Of a stretch of DNA of 64,000 bases, positions 27,025-35,933 are shown piece by piece. Below the pieces are notes generated by a model. The model had not been told where the DNA came from, did not search any database, and worked only from the letters and a program-made list of their open reading frames with translations. The stretch is from Arthrobacter antibioticus (GTDB taxonomy: Bacteria > Actinomycetota > Actinomycetes > Actinomycetales > Micrococcaceae): the NCBI RefSeq assembly GCF_030063205.1, contig NZ_JASISQ010000003.1, positions 248,001 through 312,000 on the forward strand, in the 5' to 3' direction. Both the position numbers and the translations under genes were made by a program. The number at the start of each line of letters is the position of its first letter. Position 1 is the first letter of the stretch.

Positions 27025-27333
27025 ATGAAACTGACAATCCGCAGGGGTGGGGGTATTGCCGGCATCGTGGCCCAGACCGAGTTGGACGCCCAAGTGTTGC
27101 CTGAACCAGCAGCGCAGGCCTTCGCTGGGGAGATTGCACGCGCCAATTTGCACGATCAGGTCGCCAAACCACCAGCCACGCAATGGCCAGATGGGCAGCT
27201 CTATGAAATCTCCTTGAAGGAGGCTGGACCGCCAGTAACGTGCTTTTACACCGATGAATCTCTACCGGAAAATGTCCGGCTGCTGTTGGCGTGGGTGGAT
27301 GGACGTCCCGAACGCATCGAGTCAATTGAATAA
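27025..27333 (+). CDS. Emfourin-like protealysin inhibitor
   Basis: 102 residues, no signal peptide. The beginning MKLTIRRGGGIAGI and the C-terminal part PPVTCFYTDESLPENVRLLLAWV match the pattern of emfourin, the protein inhibitor of protealysin, which is encoded next to its protease in other bacteria. Position 10 bp after an M4 protease gene supports this strongly. It would keep the protease inactive in the cytoplasm. The match is from memory of the family pattern, not from an alignment. A 20-bp hairpin at 27356 follows. Confidence 0.8.
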   Translation: MKLTIRRGGGIAGIVAQTELDAQVLPEPAAQAFAGEIARANLHDQVAKPPATQWPDGQLYEISLKEAGPPVTCFYTDESLPENVRLLLAWVDGRPERIESIE

Positions 27334-27355
27334 CTTCCAAGCCAGCCCACGCAAA

Positions 27356-27399
27356 AGGAGGACGACGCGCGGAACCTGAGTTCCGCGCGTCGTCCTCCT
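27356..27399. terminator. Perfect 20-bp hairpin between convergent inhibitor and folD genes
   Basis: Arms 27356-27375 and 27380-27399 are exact complements, 4-base loop (CTGA). It sits between the inhibitor stop (27333) and the folD stop (27461), so it can terminate from both sides. Confidence 0.9.
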
Positions 27400-27460
27400 C
27401 AGGCTTTAGCCACCCAGACAAGCTCACGATCAGGCTCGCGGTGGATGAGCCCAACGAAGC

Positions 27461-28336
27461 TTAGGACCGCTCCGCTGCCTCAACCACATTGGCCAAGAGC
27501 ATGGCACGAGTCATAGGGCCTACACCACCTGGGTTCGGGGAGATCCAGCTCGCCACTTCCGCGGCTGCAGGCTCCACATCCCCAGTGACCACGGCCTTGC
27601 CATTGCCATCATCGACGCGGCTAACACCTACATCCAGAACAATGGCACCGGGCTTCAAATCGGCGGCCTTGATCATGTGCGGGACACCGGCAGCGGCAAC
27701 CACCACGTCGGCGTCGCGCAGCTCGGCCGCCAGATCCTTGGTGCCAGTGTGCGCCAAAACCACTGTGGCGTTGATGTCTCGGCGGGTCAGCAGCAGACCC
27801 ATGGGCCTGCCAATCGTCACGCCGCGACCAACCACCAACACGCGCTTGCCACCGAGTGAAATACCGTGGCGTTCCAACAGCACAATGCAGCCCTTGGGCG
27901 TGCAAGGCAGCGGAGACGTCATGGGCCGGTTCACGTTCGCCACCAAACGGCCCAGGTTCATCGGATGCAAACCGTCCGCATCTTTGGCCGGGTCAATGGC
28001 TTCGAGCACCACGTCCTGGTCAATGTGCGTTGGCAGTGGAAGCTGGACAATATAGCCGGTGCACGTAGGGTCCTCGTTCAGCTGGTGGACAGCGGCGAGG
28101 ACTTCTTCCTGCGTGGCCGATTCCGGCAAGTCGATGCGGATGGACTTGATGCCAACCTGGGCACAGTCCTTGTGTTTTCCACCCACATACCATTGGGAGC
28201 CCGGATCCGAGCCAACTAAAATGGTGCCTAGGCCCGGGATGACGCCGCGGGCAGCCAGGGCTGCCACGCGTTCGGTCAACTCGGCTTTGATGGCAGCGGC
28301 GGTGGCCTTGCCGTCAAGGATTTGGGCAGTGGACAT
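27461..28336 (-). CDS. folD: Methylenetetrahydrofolate dehydrogenase / cyclohydrolase
   Basis: Bifunctional enzyme that interconverts 5,10-methylene-, methenyl- and 10-formyl-tetrahydrofolate. The YVGGKHKDC motif carries the catalytic Tyr and Lys. Other family segments are DVDGLHP-like [35 protein letters not shown] (NADP site) and the C-terminal [11 protein letters not shown]. 291 residues from ATG 28336 (MSTAQILDG), preferred because AGGAAG lies about 10 bases upstream; ATG 28345 is in frame too and would overlap glyA. It follows glyA at once, so the two are cotranscribed. Confidence 0.96.
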   Translation of the reverse strand: MSTAQILDGKATAAAIKAELTERVAALAARGVIPGLGTILVGSDPGSQWYVGGKHKDCAQVGIKSIRIDLPESATQEEVLAAVHQLNEDPTCTGYIVQLPLPTHIDQDVVLEAIDPAKDADGLHPMNLGRLVANVNRPMTSPLPCTPKGCIVLLERHGISLGGKRVLVVGRGVTIGRPMGLLLTRRDINATVVLAHTGTKDLAAELRDADVVVAAAGVPHMIKAADLKPGAIVLDVGVSRVDDGNGKAVVTGDVEPAAAEVASWISPNPGGVGPMTRAMLLANVVEAAERS

Positions 28337-28338
28337 TC

Positions 28339-29625
28339 TTACCATTCTTCCTGACCGGGGTAGAGCGGGAAGTTGGCAGTCAGTGCCTTTACGCGGACCT
28401 TGAGTCCGTCAACATCTGCGCCACCCTTCAGCGCTGCCGCAATGATCTCGGCCACCTCGGTGAATTCCGGGGCGCCGAAGCCGCGTGTGGCCAAGGCCGG
28501 GGTGCCGATGCGCAGACCCGAAGTGACCATCGGGGGGCGGGGGTCGAACGGGACGGCGTTGCGGTTCACAGTGATGCCCACGCTGTCCAGAAGATCTTCG
28601 GCCTGCTGGCCATCCAGCACTGAGTTGCGCAGATCAACCAGGACCAAGTGCACATCGGTGCCACCGGTCAGTACGGACACGCCGGCTTCGGCGACGTCTG
28701 CGGCATTGAGGCGCTCGGCAATGATCTTTGCACCTTCCAAGACACGTGCCTGGCGCTCCTTGAACTCCTCGCCCGCTGCAACCTTGAAGGCCACAGCCTT
28801 GGCAGCGATGACGTGCATGAGCGGGCCGCCCTGCTGACCCGGGAACACGGCGGAGTTCAGTTTCTTGGCCCATTCCTTCTTGGCCAGGATCACCCCTGAT
28901 CGCGGGCCGGAGAGGGTCTTGTGAACTGTGGAGGTGACCACGTCGGAGTACGGCACCGGAGACGGGTGCAGACCTGCGGCCACCAAGCCTGCGAAGTGCG
29001 CCATGTCCGTCCAGAGCAGGGCTCCCACTTCATCGGCGATGGATCGGAATGCGGCAAAGTCCAGCTGGCGCGGGTATGCGGACCAGCCGGCGATGATGAC
29101 CTGAGGCTTCTCCACGATGGCCTGGGCGCGCAGCTTATCCATGTCGATGCGGAAGGTATCAGGCTCAACTTCGTAGGCTGCGACCTCGTACAGTTTGCCG
29201 GAAAAGTTCAGCTTCATACCGTGGGTCAGGTGGCCACCATGGGCCAGGGACAGGCCCATGATCTTATCGCCGGGTTTGATCATGGCTGCGAGCGCGGCCG
29301 CATTGGCCTGGGCACCCGAGTGCGGTTGGACGTTGGCGTACTCGGCACCAAAAAGGTCCTTTACACGCTCAATAGCCAGGGTTTCTGCCACATCAACATA
29401 TTCACAACCACCGTAGTAGCGGCGGCCCGGGTAACCTTCAGCGTATTTGTTGGTCAGCACTGAGCCCTGAGCTTCAAGGACGGCTCGGGGCGCGAAGTTT
29501 TCGGAGGCGATCATTTCCAACGTGTCCCGTTGACGGCCAAGCTCATCCTTCAGGACGGTGGCAATTTCCGGGTCAAGCTCGGAGAGCGGGGCGTTGGTCA
29601 CGGACTGGGTGGGGGTAAAAGACAC
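28339..29625 (-). CDS. glyA: Serine hydroxymethyltransferase
   Basis: PLP enzyme that moves a one-carbon unit from serine to tetrahydrofolate, giving glycine. Motifs include [51 protein letters not shown] and the PLP Lys in [15 protein letters not shown]. 428 residues, normal. GTG at 29625 follows AGGAGTCCGTA. It leads straight into folD (2 bp gap with the chosen start), a short one-carbon operon that diverges from purU. Confidence 0.98.
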   Translation of the reverse strand: MSFTPTQSVTNAPLSELDPEIATVLKDELGRQRDTLEMIASENFAPRAVLEAQGSVLTNKYAEGYPGRRYYGGCEYVDVAETLAIERVKDLFGAEYANVQPHSGAQANAAALAAMIKPGDKIMGLSLAHGGHLTHGMKLNFSGKLYEVAAYEVEPDTFRIDMDKLRAQAIVEKPQVIIAGWSAYPRQLDFAAFRSIADEVGALLWTDMAHFAGLVAAGLHPSPVPYSDVVTSTVHKTLSGPRSGVILAKKEWAKKLNSAVFPGQQGGPLMHVIAAKAVAFKVAAGEEFKERQARVLEGAKIIAERLNAADVAEAGVSVLTGGTDVHLVLVDLRNSVLDGQQAEDLLDSVGITVNRNAVPFDPRPPMVTSGLRIGTPALATRGFGAPEFTEVAEIIAAALKGGADVDGLKVRVKALTANFPLYPGQEEW

Positions 29626-29926
29626 TACGGACTCCTGGTGGCAGCACGGAAAAAAACTCTTCTAGAAAAAGATTATCGCCAATCCGTTCATGGCCGCATT
29701 TGAAGACATTAGTACGCAACATGGTCTGGAGTTTGCTCCGGGCGCCATGTCTGGCTTCAGGGTTTATTCACGGCCAATGCGCGCATTGGCAAACGTGACC
29801 TCTCGTCCCAGGCGTACGATCGTGAGGTCTTCGCTAGTGCTGCTCCCCGGTGGTGTCCCACCTCATCGCCAGTTGCAACTCCTCAATTGTAGTACAGAGC
29901 CTGAATTCGACGGTAACGTTGAGTGG
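29626..29926. promoter_or_regulatory. Divergent region glyA / purU
   Basis: 301 bp that must hold both promoters. AAGATTATCGCC near 29670 is AT-rich and could be part of the glyA promoter. Frames stay open into the region from purU, but they carry no family sequence. No riboswitch fold was recognised. Confidence 0.4.
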
Positions 29927-30811
29927 GTGAATGATCTGAATTCCGCCGCCGTGATCACCCCGGCAGCCATGCACGGATACGTCCTAACTCTCTCCTGCTC
30001 CGACCAGCCCGGCATTGTTCACGCCGTTTCCGGTTCGCTGCTTGAGGCTGGCTGCAACATCACTGACTCCCAGCAATACGGCAACCCGGACACTGGCACT
30101 TTCTTCATGCGCGTTGCTGTGGAAACTACGACGTCGTTCAGCCGCCTCCGCGAGCACCTTGAGTTAATCGCGGGGAAGTTCTCCTTCAACTGGGCCTTGC
30201 ACCGCGTGGGTGCGCCAGTACGCACGCTGATCATGGCGTCTAAGGCCGCCCATTGCCTGAACGACATTTTGTTCCTGCAGCGCTCAGGGACCTTGCCAGT
30301 AGACATCCCGGCGATCGTCTCCAACCATCGCGATCTTGAGCCCCTGGCCGAGTTCTACGGCATCCCCTTCTACTACATCCCCGTCACCGCCGAGACTAAG
30401 GCCAACGCCGAGCGCCAGCTCGTTGAGCTGGTTGCCGAGCTCGACGTTGAACTTGTTGTTCTAGCCCGCTACATGCAGGTACTTTCTGACGAGCTGTGCA
30501 ACCACTTGGCTGGTAAAGCCATCAACATTCATCACTCGTTCCTGCCCTCGTTCAAGGGCGCCAAGCCGTACCACCAGGCTCATGCGCGCGGGGTGAAGAT
30601 CATTGGCGCCACGGCCCACTACGTGACAGCCGCACTGGATGAGGGGCCCATCATTGAACAGGAAGTCATCCGGGTGGATCACGGCCATTCGGTGGAAAAA
30701 TTTGTGTCAATGGGCCGCGCAGTTGAGGCACGCACCCTAGCCCAAGCGGTGCAGTGGCATGCAGAGCATCGCGTGCTGCTCGACGGACACCGCACAGTGG
30801 TCTTTGACTAG
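29927..30811 (+). CDS. purU: Formyltetrahydrofolate deformylase
   Basis: Hydrolyses 10-formyl-tetrahydrofolate to formate and tetrahydrofolate, balancing the one-carbon pool. An N-terminal ACT domain (YVLTLSCSDQPGIVHAVSG) precedes a formyltransferase-type domain with VVLARYMQVLS, NIHHSFLPSFKGAKPYHQA (Asn and His of the active site) and GATAHYVTAALDEGPIIEQ. The frame is open for 79 more codons upstream, but the family begins only about 10-17 residues before YVLTLSC; GTG 29927, GTG 29951 or ATG 29969 are all possible. Diverges from glyA-folD, a related function. Confidence 0.93.
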   Translation: MNDLNSAAVITPAAMHGYVLTLSCSDQPGIVHAVSGSLLEAGCNITDSQQYGNPDTGTFFMRVAVETTTSFSRLREHLELIAGKFSFNWALHRVGAPVRTLIMASKAAHCLNDILFLQRSGTLPVDIPAIVSNHRDLEPLAEFYGIPFYYIPVTAETKANAERQLVELVAELDVELVVLARYMQVLSDELCNHLAGKAINIHHSFLPSFKGAKPYHQAHARGVKIIGATAHYVTAALDEGPIIEQEVIRVDHGHSVEKFVSMGRAVEARTLAQAVQWHAEHRVLLDGHRTVVFD

Positions 30812-30833
30812 TCCCCACGTCCTCCCCCTGCTC

Positions 30834-30957
30834 GCAAGCTCACAGCGGGGCCCTCGGACGCGTGGGCCCAACCACGACCACCCTTTGCCCGCAAGCTCAC
30901 AGCGGGGCCCTCGGACGCGTGGGCCCAACCACGACCACCCTTTGCCCGCAAGCTCAC
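30834..30957. repeat. 57-bp tandem repeat (2.2 copies) after purU
   Basis: Units 30834-30890 and 30891-30947 are essentially identical, and a third copy breaks off after 10 bases (30948-30957). Each unit contains GGGGCCC...GTGGGCCC and can fold on itself. The 302-bp gap between purU and the next gene otherwise shows nothing but an AT-rich stretch near 30965-31080. Confidence 0.92.
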
Positions 30958-31113
30958 CTCTAGCAAGCTGAGCTATTTTAGATAGGCTGAGGGAATGCCA
31001 GCTAACCTCTTGGGAAAAACAATCCTCACGGGTTGAGAAGCGCTGAGCTATCCAACGGCCAAAAAACTCACTAAAGTACTTCCGCAACCACCCGTCCCAC
31101 GATTGGATCCGCC

Positions 31114-31632
31114 ATGAATTCGCTAATCACTTTTGACGGCAATACCCCTATGGTTCACGAGAGCGCATTCGTGGCCCACACCGCAGTGATCATCGGCAAG
31201 GCAAGTCTTGGCACTGATTCCAGCGCCTTCTACGGTGTTGTGATGCGTGCTGACACAAATTCGATCACTGTGGGCGACGGTAGCAATTTACAAGACAATG
31301 TTGTGCTGCACGCTGATCCAGGTTTCCCCACCCGAGTGGGCAGTGGCGTCAGCGTTGGCCACAGTGCAGTTATTCATGGCTGCACCATTGAAGATGACTG
31401 CTTAATTGGCATGAGTGCCACCATCATGAACGGTGCCGTGATTGGCGCTGGCTCCTTAATAGCTGGCGGAGCGGTTGTCCTAGAAGGTGCCATCATTCCT
31501 CCCGGTTCACTGGTCGCCGGGGTGCCAGCGAAGGTGCGACGTGAACTCAACGCTGAAGAGTTGGAGAGTGTCCGCGTCAACGCCACAAACTATGTGGCGT
31601 TGGCTCGTAAACATAAAGGCCTCCAGTTTTAG
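31114..31632 (+). CDS. Gamma-carbonic-anhydrase-like hexapeptide protein
   Basis: 172 residues of left-handed beta-helix repeats (for example AVIIGKASLGTDSSAFYGVV, VGSGVSVGHSAVIHGC) with a C-terminal helix. The three zinc-ligand positions look present: His in NVVLHAD, and HSAVIHG. The family includes gamma-carbonic anhydrases, YrdA and PaaY-type proteins; true carbonic anhydrase activity cannot be inferred. The ATG at 31114 begins MNSLITFDGNTP. It stands alone between the repeat block and a decayed gene. Confidence 0.88.
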   Translation: MNSLITFDGNTPMVHESAFVAHTAVIIGKASLGTDSSAFYGVVMRADTNSITVGDGSNLQDNVVLHADPGFPTRVGSGVSVGHSAVIHGCTIEDDCLIGMSATIMNGAVIGAGSLIAGGAVVLEGAIIPPGSLVAGVPAKVRRELNAEELESVRVNATNYVALARKHKGLQF

Positions 31633-31698
31633 CCTGCAATAGCGACTGCGGGATTGCCGCAGCAGCAATCGGCAGTGGGGGGCTGATATTTCGGCGCT

Positions 31699-32091
31699 TT
31701 AGACCCGGTCATGGAGGGTGATGTGGTAGCCATCAGGGTCGGCGAAAGTGAATGTGCAACCGAATGGGCCCTCGATCGGTGCTGAGACTATTGTGTGACC
31801 GCTGGCTACAAGAGCATCGTGAATGCCCTGGACACAGGTGACATGGAGGGACACCGGTGGCATGGAGCCAGATAGCGGCGTCTATGCCGGGTTGGGCAGC
31901 CGAGGCAAGATCGGTACCGGGAACTATTTCCCGCAGAGCGAAGACGATCGGCGTGGTCTCAAAAACGAAAGCATGATGCGGGACTACCAAGTTTTCAATG
32001 GGAGCATTGGCCTGCCGCGGACACGATCGATGGCAAGGATCGCCCCACGGTCAGCGCTATCGGCGGCTCTGACCTCGGATTGGACGTGCAT
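31699..32091 (-). pseudogene. VOC/glyoxalase-family gene, frameshifted
   Basis: On the minus strand the C-terminal part reads GSMPPVSLHVTCVQGI... to FADPDGYHITLHDRV and stops at 31699. This is a typical VOC (glyoxalase/bleomycin resistance) end. The stretch before it (HHAFVFETTPIVFALREI, PGTDLASAAQPGIDAAI) is in another frame, and the join lies near 31866-31872, where one base is extra or missing. Further up a third frame is needed between about 31985 and 32030 to reach the ATG at 32091, which has GGAGGTGA 14 bases upstream. No continuous protein exists, so it is probably dead, unless sequencing error is to blame. Confidence 0.7.
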
Positions 32092-32544
32092 CTTCTTGAC
32101 AGGCTCACCTCCTGTGAACTGCCCCGTCTCCACCCCTTGCCATGCAGGCAGTCAATCGGGCTCTTCTTGGATGCGAGATCCGTCCCTTGTTGGCCCCTTA
32201 CTCCTGTTCTAGTGCTCCTAGATGGGGAACACTAGTAATTATCAGAGATTTAACGCGGCCCTCGCTGTTGCCACAGCGTTCATTTTAGTCATGATGACTT
32301 CGCTGTGAACGCTAGCGGGGATGCTCAAAAGAATGAAGATTGGCGGCTCTACCCTGGCGGCTTCTGGATCAAGGAACCACAATGAGTTCCACTCGTCATA
32401 ACCACAGACCAAGAGAGCAAAACAATCTACATTCCCATTGGGAAAACTTGCCAGCGATACGCACAAGCAGCCACGGGGCTCTGGTCAGCTACTCATGAGG
32501 AGAGCACCTAGCGTTCAACCGTTCAACAAGGCGCAAACCTGCAC
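32092..32544. other. Gene-poor stretch
   Basis: No gene can be supported. A 74-codon frame on the minus strand (32242-32466) has no known motif or ribosome-binding site, and base composition is more AT-rich than in the flanking operons. It may be the remains of lost genes. Confidence 0.5.
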
Positions 32545-32748
32545 TTAGATATTTCTATAGCGGCGCAAGACAACGATTAAAACAATTCCGGCCACCAATG
32601 AAATCACACCGGGTATCACCTGAGAGAACGCCATCGCAACTACTGGCAAGAGGATGGCCAACCATATACCGATTAATATAAGAACCGAGGCTGCTAACCA
32701 CGTAACTGCACGAAGTGGATTGTTGCTGACTTTTAGTGTGTCCGACAT
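32545..32748 (-). CDS. Small two-helix membrane protein
   Basis: 67 residues starting MSDTLKVSNNP with two hydrophobic helices (about residues 12-35 and 40-60) and a basic end RRYRNI. ATG at 32748 follows TTGGGGATAAA at a suitable distance; an ATG 12 bases upstream is less likely. Function unknown. It lies alone within the accessory stretch. Confidence 0.6.
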   Translation of the reverse strand: MSDTLKVSNNPLRAVTWLAASVLILIGIWLAILLPVVAMAFSQVIPGVISLVAGIVLIVVLRRYRNI

Positions 32749-32936
32749 TTTTATCCCCAATGTATTAGCTTGCTCCTAGAGGTCAGCCAGATTCCTAGGC
32801 CCCAGAGCATGTCAGCTCATCGTCCCTAGTAGTAGGAGTCAAAGTCAAGCGATGCAGAGCAGAATCGGGGAGCTACTTTGATTCAGTCCATCTACATCAA
32901 ACACCAGAAGTAGCTGCCAGCCGAGGCCGGAACATC

Positions 32937-33515
32937 TTGGTTCTTGAGTACCTTGACGGGCTACTGGTTGAAGGCACCGAAGAAGAGCTCGCCGATTACC
33001 GACCGGGCCAGTCGCTGTTGTTCCAACTCACGGGGATTGGCAGCCGCGGAACTGGCTCAGTGACCATAGTGGGCTCAAGGACACCACCTGCTGAGCTAAT
33101 GCCTTCAGCGCTTCTGAACGAGAGCATGCACGCCCGGGCTCCGGTCCTAGGTGATAATTGCAGTATCGGAAGCTGCGGGGCGAAAGAAATCAATGACTGG
33201 TTCTCCTTCGTGCTCGCCCATGGCAGGATTCATCAGGTGAACAAGATTGTTTTGACTGGGCAATTGGTCTGCCAAAGTGACGATGAAATTGCAGTCGTTA
33301 TCGAATTTCTACCACAACACATTGAACTGACCCTTGCAGAATCAGGGTGCATCTCCTTCAAGGTGGAACAAAGTGAGAATCCATGGGTGTGGGATGTTTC
33401 CGAACGTTTCACGGATGCTGATTCTTTTAGGCTGCACCAGGAGCGTGTCAGGGACAGCCAGTGGGGACACGTAACAGCCAATATCAAGCGCAGTTATTCC
33501 GTGTCCGGCCTGTAA
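32937..33515 (+). CDS. Hypothetical protein (unrecognised)
   Basis: Up to 192 residues from TTG 32937. It is soluble-looking, with no signal peptide or membrane segment. The middle part (IHQVNKIVLTGQLVCQSDDEIAVVIEFL, position guide about 99-126) and several Trp residues (WVWDVSERF, SQWGHVT) suggest a folded domain. Composition is somewhat more AT-rich than in the housekeeping genes. No family is recognised, and the start is uncertain because no good ribosome-binding site is visible. Confidence 0.5.
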   Translation: MVLEYLDGLLVEGTEEELADYRPGQSLLFQLTGIGSRGTGSVTIVGSRTPPAELMPSALLNESMHARAPVLGDNCSIGSCGAKEINDWFSFVLAHGRIHQVNKIVLTGQLVCQSDDEIAVVIEFLPQHIELTLAESGCISFKVEQSENPWVWDVSERFTDADSFRLHQERVRDSQWGHVTANIKRSYSVSGL

Positions 33516-33621
33516 AAAACGAAGCGTCGTGCGTGCTCCAGGATCCCAATGCAGCGTTGAGTTGTGTTGATCATCCTAGAAATACTGGGCGCGAAGATAC
33601 TCCAACAATGAAGGAGAGCTA

Positions 33622-34035
33622 ATGCCATCGGGAGAACCCTACGAATCTGCTCCTGCTGAAACAGAATTCGGTTTAGGACTTCACCATGTTCAGCTAGCCC
33701 TGCCATTGGGAGGGGAGGATGCCTGCAGGGAATTCTATGTAGGAGTTCTTGGGCTTACAGAGGTCCAGAAACCTCTAGTCCTAGCAGCCCGCGGAGGTCT
33801 CTGGGTCCGGGCCGATAATCTAGAAATCCATCTGGGTGTAGAAGAAGATTTTCGTCCACAAAAGAAAGCGCACCCCGGTATTCTGGTCGCTAACATCGAC
33901 GCTCTCTCTCATCGGCTCGAGGCTCACGGGCACGCTCTCGAATGGGACGCTAATTTCCCTGGCATGCGTCGGTTCTATGTTTGGGATAACAACGGCAACA
34001 GGCTTGAATTCTTATCCCCACAAGCCCGCAACTAA
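33622..34035 (+). CDS. VOC (glyoxalase) family protein
   Basis: 137 residues with one VOC domain: LGLHHVQLALPLGGEDACREFY (the usual His-containing first strand and helix), LVLAARGGLWVR, LEIHLGVEEDF and a C-terminal WDNNGNRLEFL with the Glu ligand position. ATG at 33622 follows AAGGAGAGCTA, a strong site. It could be a glyoxalase I-like isomerase, a dioxygenase-like or a small-molecule-binding resistance protein; the substrate is unknown. An unrelated-looking VOC remnant lies 1.6 kb to the left. Confidence 0.85.
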   Translation: MPSGEPYESAPAETEFGLGLHHVQLALPLGGEDACREFYVGVLGLTEVQKPLVLAARGGLWVRADNLEIHLGVEEDFRPQKKAHPGILVANIDALSHRLEAHGHALEWDANFPGMRRFYVWDNNGNRLEFLSPQARN

Positions 34036-34466
34036 AAGTCATCTCTAGCGGGTGGGGCCGGGCCGGCTGGTCCTCCCCACGGCGAACATGACGAGCGTAC
34101 AGCCCTGCTTACCCATCCCAGCAGCGCCAGACTTCGACATCAGTCTCTGGCGCCAGGCTGGCCAATCCCAATGACGTCCATCTTTCTTGCGTCCAAGCCG
34201 TGAACTTCACGGCCTATGCATGGCAGCTTCTCCACCCGCAGTGCCAGGCAGCATAAAAACGCACAATAAACTAACAAATTCAACAAATAATTGACATATT
34301 TGACGTCCACATACTCCGCGTTGTGCCAAAAATTGGGATTTCAGACTCACTAACGAATCGACAATCATGCGTTTTTAGCTATTTGCGTTAACCCAAAAAA
34401 CGAAGAAAAGCGTTTTTTGTGTTCATATCTTGACTGCAAGGCTCCTTGTGATGCACGCTACTAGGT
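34036..34466 (+). promoter_or_regulatory. Upstream region of the ROK regulator gene
   Basis: 431 bp. The first ~220 bp hold nothing recognised, possibly a gene remnant. From 34255 it is very AT-rich. TTGACA near 34284 and TTGCGTTAA (34383-34391) plus TTGACTGCAAG (34430-34440) stand out; the last two recur in front of the sugar-binding protein gene. Confidence 0.5.
34383..34440 (+). promoter_or_regulatory. Shared motifs TTGCGTTAA and TTGACTGCAAG, copy 1
   Basis: TTGCGTTAA at 34383-34391 and TTGACTGCAAG at 34430-34440, just upstream of the ROK gene start (34467). The same two words, in the same order, occur at 35823-35846. Could be operator plus -35 element for the ROK regulator acting on itself and the transporter. 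Confidence 0.45.
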
Positions 34467-35654
34467 ATGCCCGAAAACGTCTCCCCACTTGCAGCCCATG
34501 GCCCCAAGCCAGGTTCACAGTCAGCGCTTCGCCAACGCAATGAACAGCTCATCGTCGCAACGTTGCGGGAACAAGGAGCCTTGCCTCAGGCAGCGCTGGC
34601 CCGTTCCACCGGACTGTCCACAGCCACGATCTCCAACATCGTCAAAGCCATGTGCGCCAGCGGATTAGCCGCAACCCATCCCACTACCAGCTCTGGGCGC
34701 CGCGCACTGGCAGTGTCCTTACTCGAAACCACCGATGTTGCAGCTGGAATCGATTTTGGCCGCAGCCACGTCCGCATGGTGCTGGCCAGCCCCGGCTTCA
34801 AGGTCAGGGCAGAAAAGTTCGCCCCGCTTCCTGTTGGCCACCTGGCAGCAGAGAGCATCACTGCTGCGGCCACCATGATGAACGAACTACTGAAAGAATC
34901 GGGCATCGACCGCAGTCAGATCATTGGCGCTGGAGTGGGTGTTCCCGGCCCCATAGACCATGGCACTGGCACCGTAATCCGTGGCGCCATCCTGCCAGAA
35001 TGGGTGGGAGTCAATATTGTTTCGCAGCTGGAAGAAGCACTTAGGATGCCCATCTTTGCTGACAATGACGCCAACCTTGGCGCGCTGGCGCAGGTAACGT
35101 GGGGCGAGCACCGGGGGGTGAAAGACCTGGTATTTCTAAAGATAGGCAGCGGCATCGGCGCTGGCCTGATTTTGAATGGTTCGCCATACTACGGACACAC
35201 CGGTGTCACGGGTGAAATTGGCCATGCAACCATTTTTGATCAAGGTCTTGTATGCCGGTGCGGAAATCGCGGTTGCCTGGAAACCGTGGCCTCAACAGCT
35301 GTAATGATCGAACTTCTTAGCCGCGGCGAGTCTTACACCCTTACCGTTCCGGAAATCATCAAAAAAGCCAATGCGGGCGATGCTGCCACACTGCGTGTTA
35401 TTGACGACGCCGGCATGGCCGTTGGCAAGGCGATGGCCAATGTTGTCAATATGATCAACCCTGAAATCATCGTGGTGGGCGGCCCGCTCGCTCCGCTGGG
35501 GGACACGTTGCTGAATCCCATTCGACGCGGCCTGATCCGGCATGCGGTCCCCGCCATAGGTGAGGGCACTACGGTTGTCATGTCCTCGCTGGGCGACAGG
35601 GCCGAGGCGCTGGGAGCCATTGCACTTGCCTTGAGCCACAGTCATCACCAGTAG
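34467..35654 (+). CDS. ROK-family transcriptional regulator
   Basis: 395 residues: an N-terminal winged helix-turn-helix (about 20-75; LPQAALARSTGLSTATISNI) followed by a ROK sugar-kinase-like domain with DFGRSHVR, GVGVPGPIDH, FADNDAN, GVTGEIGHAT and the zinc motif CRCGNRGCLE. Family members such as NagC and XylR sense sugars or sugar phosphates. It lies directly upstream of a sugar ABC transporter on the same strand and is probably its regulator. The start ATG at 34467 is the only one in front of the HTH. Confidence 0.92.
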   Translation: MPENVSPLAAHGPKPGSQSALRQRNEQLIVATLREQGALPQAALARSTGLSTATISNIVKAMCASGLAATHPTTSSGRRALAVSLLETTDVAAGIDFGRSHVRMVLASPGFKVRAEKFAPLPVGHLAAESITAAATMMNELLKESGIDRSQIIGAGVGVPGPIDHGTGTVIRGAILPEWVGVNIVSQLEEALRMPIFADNDANLGALAQVTWGEHRGVKDLVFLKIGSGIGAGLILNGSPYYGHTGVTGEIGHATIFDQGLVCRCGNRGCLETVASTAVMIELLSRGESYTLTVPEIIKKANAGDAATLRVIDDAGMAVGKAMANVVNMINPEIIVVGGPLAPLGDTLLNPIRRGLIRHAVPAIGEGTTVVMSSLGDRAEALGAIALALSHSHHQ

Positions 35655-35933
35655 GACTGGGGCCCCGCCACCGAGGCCCTGCCACCGAGGCCCTGCCACC
35701 GCGACACTGCCACAGTGCCCCTTGCCGCAGCCCTGCGCAACTCCGCGTCAACTGAGTTAAGTCCAGGTAAGCCCGGGTCAGCCCATGAAATTCCGGCCAT
35801 AATCCGGACTGTTACCATTCTGTTGCGTTAAATAGTTGACTGCAAGTAGTGATAAAGGTAACTTTTGGGGAGAGAGTAATCCATACGCTTTCCGAGATCA
35901 TCATTTTCGAACATTTATTCATGGAGGAAACAC
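35655..35933 (+). promoter_or_regulatory. Promoter region of the sugar transporter operon
   Basis: 279 bp. It opens with CCGCCACCGAGGCCCTG-type short repeats (35665-35705). Near the end are TTGCGTTAA (35823-35831) and TTGACTGCAAG (35836-35846), followed by GATAAAGG about 6 bp on. GGAGGAAA precedes the start of the lipoprotein gene. Confidence 0.5.
35823..35846 (+). promoter_or_regulatory. Shared motifs TTGCGTTAA and TTGACTGCAAG, copy 2
   Basis: Both words from 34383-34440 recur here, now only 4 bp apart, about 90 bp upstream of the sugar-binding lipoprotein gene. Candidate ROK-regulator site overlapping a -35 box (TTGACT). Confidence 0.45.

Noticed and set aside
29626-29926. Glycine or folate riboswitch in front of glyA
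   Set aside because: No paired elements or conserved core could be recognised in the 301-bp region.
30834-30957. CRISPR array
   Set aside because: The repeat is 57 bp and directly tandem with no spacers, only 2.2 copies, and no cas genes are present.
32242-32466. 74-codon minus-strand frame
   Set aside because: No ribosome-binding site, motif or partner; in a gene-poor stretch where chance frames are likely.
34036-34255. Gene remnant or tRNA between the VOC and ROK genes
   Set aside because: No cloverleaf could be drawn, and short minus-strand frames carry stops and no recognised family sequence.
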